Source of the DNA: Mycobacterium heckeshornense
GTDB taxonomy: Bacteria; Actinomycetota; Actinomycetes; Mycobacteriales; Mycobacteriaceae
Assembly (NCBI RefSeq): GCF_016592155.1
Contig: NZ_AP024237.1
Coordinates: 930,001-994,000, forward strand
DNA length: 64,000 nucleotides
Direction: 5' to 3'
The notes below the pieces were generated by a model. The model was not told where the DNA came from. It saw nothing but the letters and a program-made list of their open reading frames with translations, and ran no database searches. The position numbers and the translations under genes are program-made. The stretch's first letter is position 1. The number at the start of each line of letters is the position of its first letter. Of this stretch, positions 63,467 through 64,000 are shown piece after piece.

Positions 63467-63898
63467 GTGATAGACAGCGATACGCGGCTGGCTAGCGATT
63501 TGTCGTTGGCGGTCATGCGGCTGGCGCGCCAATTGCGGTTTCGGCGTCCGCAGTCGCCGGTGTCGCTGTCACAACTGTCGGCGCTGGCCACGCTGGACAA
63601 AGAAGGCCCGATGACACCGGGCGCGCTGGCCGAACGAGAACGCGTCCGGCCGCCGTCGATGACCCGGGTGATCGCCTCGCTCGCCGAGCTGGGTTTCGTG
63701 GAGCGCACCGCACACCCGGTCGACGGCCGCCAGGTGCTGGTGTCGGTGTCTGCTGCCGGCGTGGACCTGTTGGAGTCGGAACGTCGCGCCAGCAGGGAGT
63801 GGCTCGCGCAGCGGCTCGCGTCGCTGGGCAGCGCCGAGCGTGACACGCTACGCACGGCGGCCGACCTGATGTTGGCGCTGGTCGACGAAAGTCCGTGA
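63467..63898 (+). CDS. MarR-family transcriptional regulator (Rv0880-like)
   Basis: 143 aa, GTG start. Winged helix: [40 protein letters not shown], the wing [20 protein letters not shown], and the C-terminal dimer helices [20 protein letters not shown]. Same length as Rv0880 (143 aa). It may control the neighbours; no clear palindrome was seen in the 75-base gap. Confidence 0.92.
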   Translation: MIDSDTRLASDLSLAVMRLARQLRFRRPQSPVSLSQLSALATLDKEGPMTPGALAERERVRPPSMTRVIASLAELGFVERTAHPVDGRQVLVSVSAAGVDLLESERRASREWLAQRLASLGSAERDTLRTAADLMLALVDESP

Positions 63899-64000
63899 GC
63901 GCCAGCCGCTTCGCGGCCATCGACGTAGTGGATGTCACTGATCCCGACGACCCGCGCGTCGACGACTTCCGCGACCTCAACAGCGTGGACCGCCGTCCCG
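63895..64000 (+). CDS. SpoU-type RNA methyltransferase, N-terminal fragment
   Basis: GTG at 63895 in a GTGA overlap with the MarR gene. The peptide [20 protein letters not shown] followed by [13 protein letters not shown] matches the start of actinobacterial SpoU/TrmH family RNA 2-O-methyltransferases and the position of Rv0881. The gene runs off the window, so no catalytic motif can be checked. Confidence 0.7.
   Translation, partial: MSASRFAAIDVVDVTDPDDPRVDDFRDLNSVDRRP

Overview
The window is high-GC actinobacterial DNA and almost certainly comes from a Mycobacterium. It carries a six-gene mce operon, Mce-associated membrane proteins, many F420/LLM oxidoreductases and TetR regulators, rpfA, and a block of genes whose order matches the fadA-fadB-ercc3-moaC2-mog-moaE2-rpfA-moaD2-moaA2-cspB-fadE10 region of M. 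tuberculosis (Rv0852 to Rv0881, from memory). It is not an M. tuberculosis complex genome. The PE_PGRS and PPE genes known inside that block are absent, the far racemase is absent, and about 37 kb of extra metabolic genes are present. No tRNA, rRNA, CRISPR array or insertion sequence was seen.

Region 1 (1-10445) holds the end of a YrbE permease gene, then mceA to mceF in one tightly overlapping operon. Downstream, on the opposite strand, lie two Mce-associated membrane proteins and a secreted protein, and a second small secreted protein follows on the plus strand. Region 2 (10471-21448) starts with a membrane adenylate cyclase. Two P450 modules follow, each divergent from a paralogous TetR gene, with matching inverted-repeat operators between them (15044-15067 and 20731-20750). 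LLM oxidoreductases, a MaoC-type protein, an SDR, a crotonase with its own TetR, and a decayed VOC gene fill the rest. Region 3 (21549-31329) holds a minus-strand operon (DapB-like dehydrogenase, SDR stump, TetR, NTF2-like protein, FAD/NAD(P) oxidoreductase, VOC protein). A divergent acyl-CoA catabolic unit follows (crotonase and MmpS-like secreted protein one way; acyl-CoA ligase, amidohydrolase and a second ligase the other). Read together, regions 1 to 3 look like an importer for a hydrophobic substrate beside the oxidation, CoA-activation and beta-oxidation steps needed to use it. That link is inference.

Region 4 (31414-41151) has a second pair of Mce-associated genes without an mce operon, a hypothetical protein, a Bfd-type ferredoxin, a 2-keto-acid decarboxylase, two paralogous SRPBCC proteins, an aminotransferase, and the fadA-fadB beta-oxidation pair. 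Region 5 (41219-47291) is an accessory block between fadB and ercc3: methyltransferase, LLM enzyme, FAD monooxygenase, TetR with a long operator, another LLM enzyme, and a DUF35 plus thiolase-like pair resembling steroid side-chain aldolases.

Region 6 (47301-64000) is the conserved block: XPB helicase and partner, molybdenum-cofactor genes on both sides of rpfA, rpfA behind a c-di-AMP (ydaO) riboswitch and a CRP-like site, cspB, fadE10 behind a tandem palindrome, a glutathionyl-hydroquinone-reductase-like protein, an MFS transporter, a DUF3027 protein, an SRPBCC protein, a DUF2530 membrane protein, a MarR regulator and the start of a SpoU-type RNA methyltransferase gene.
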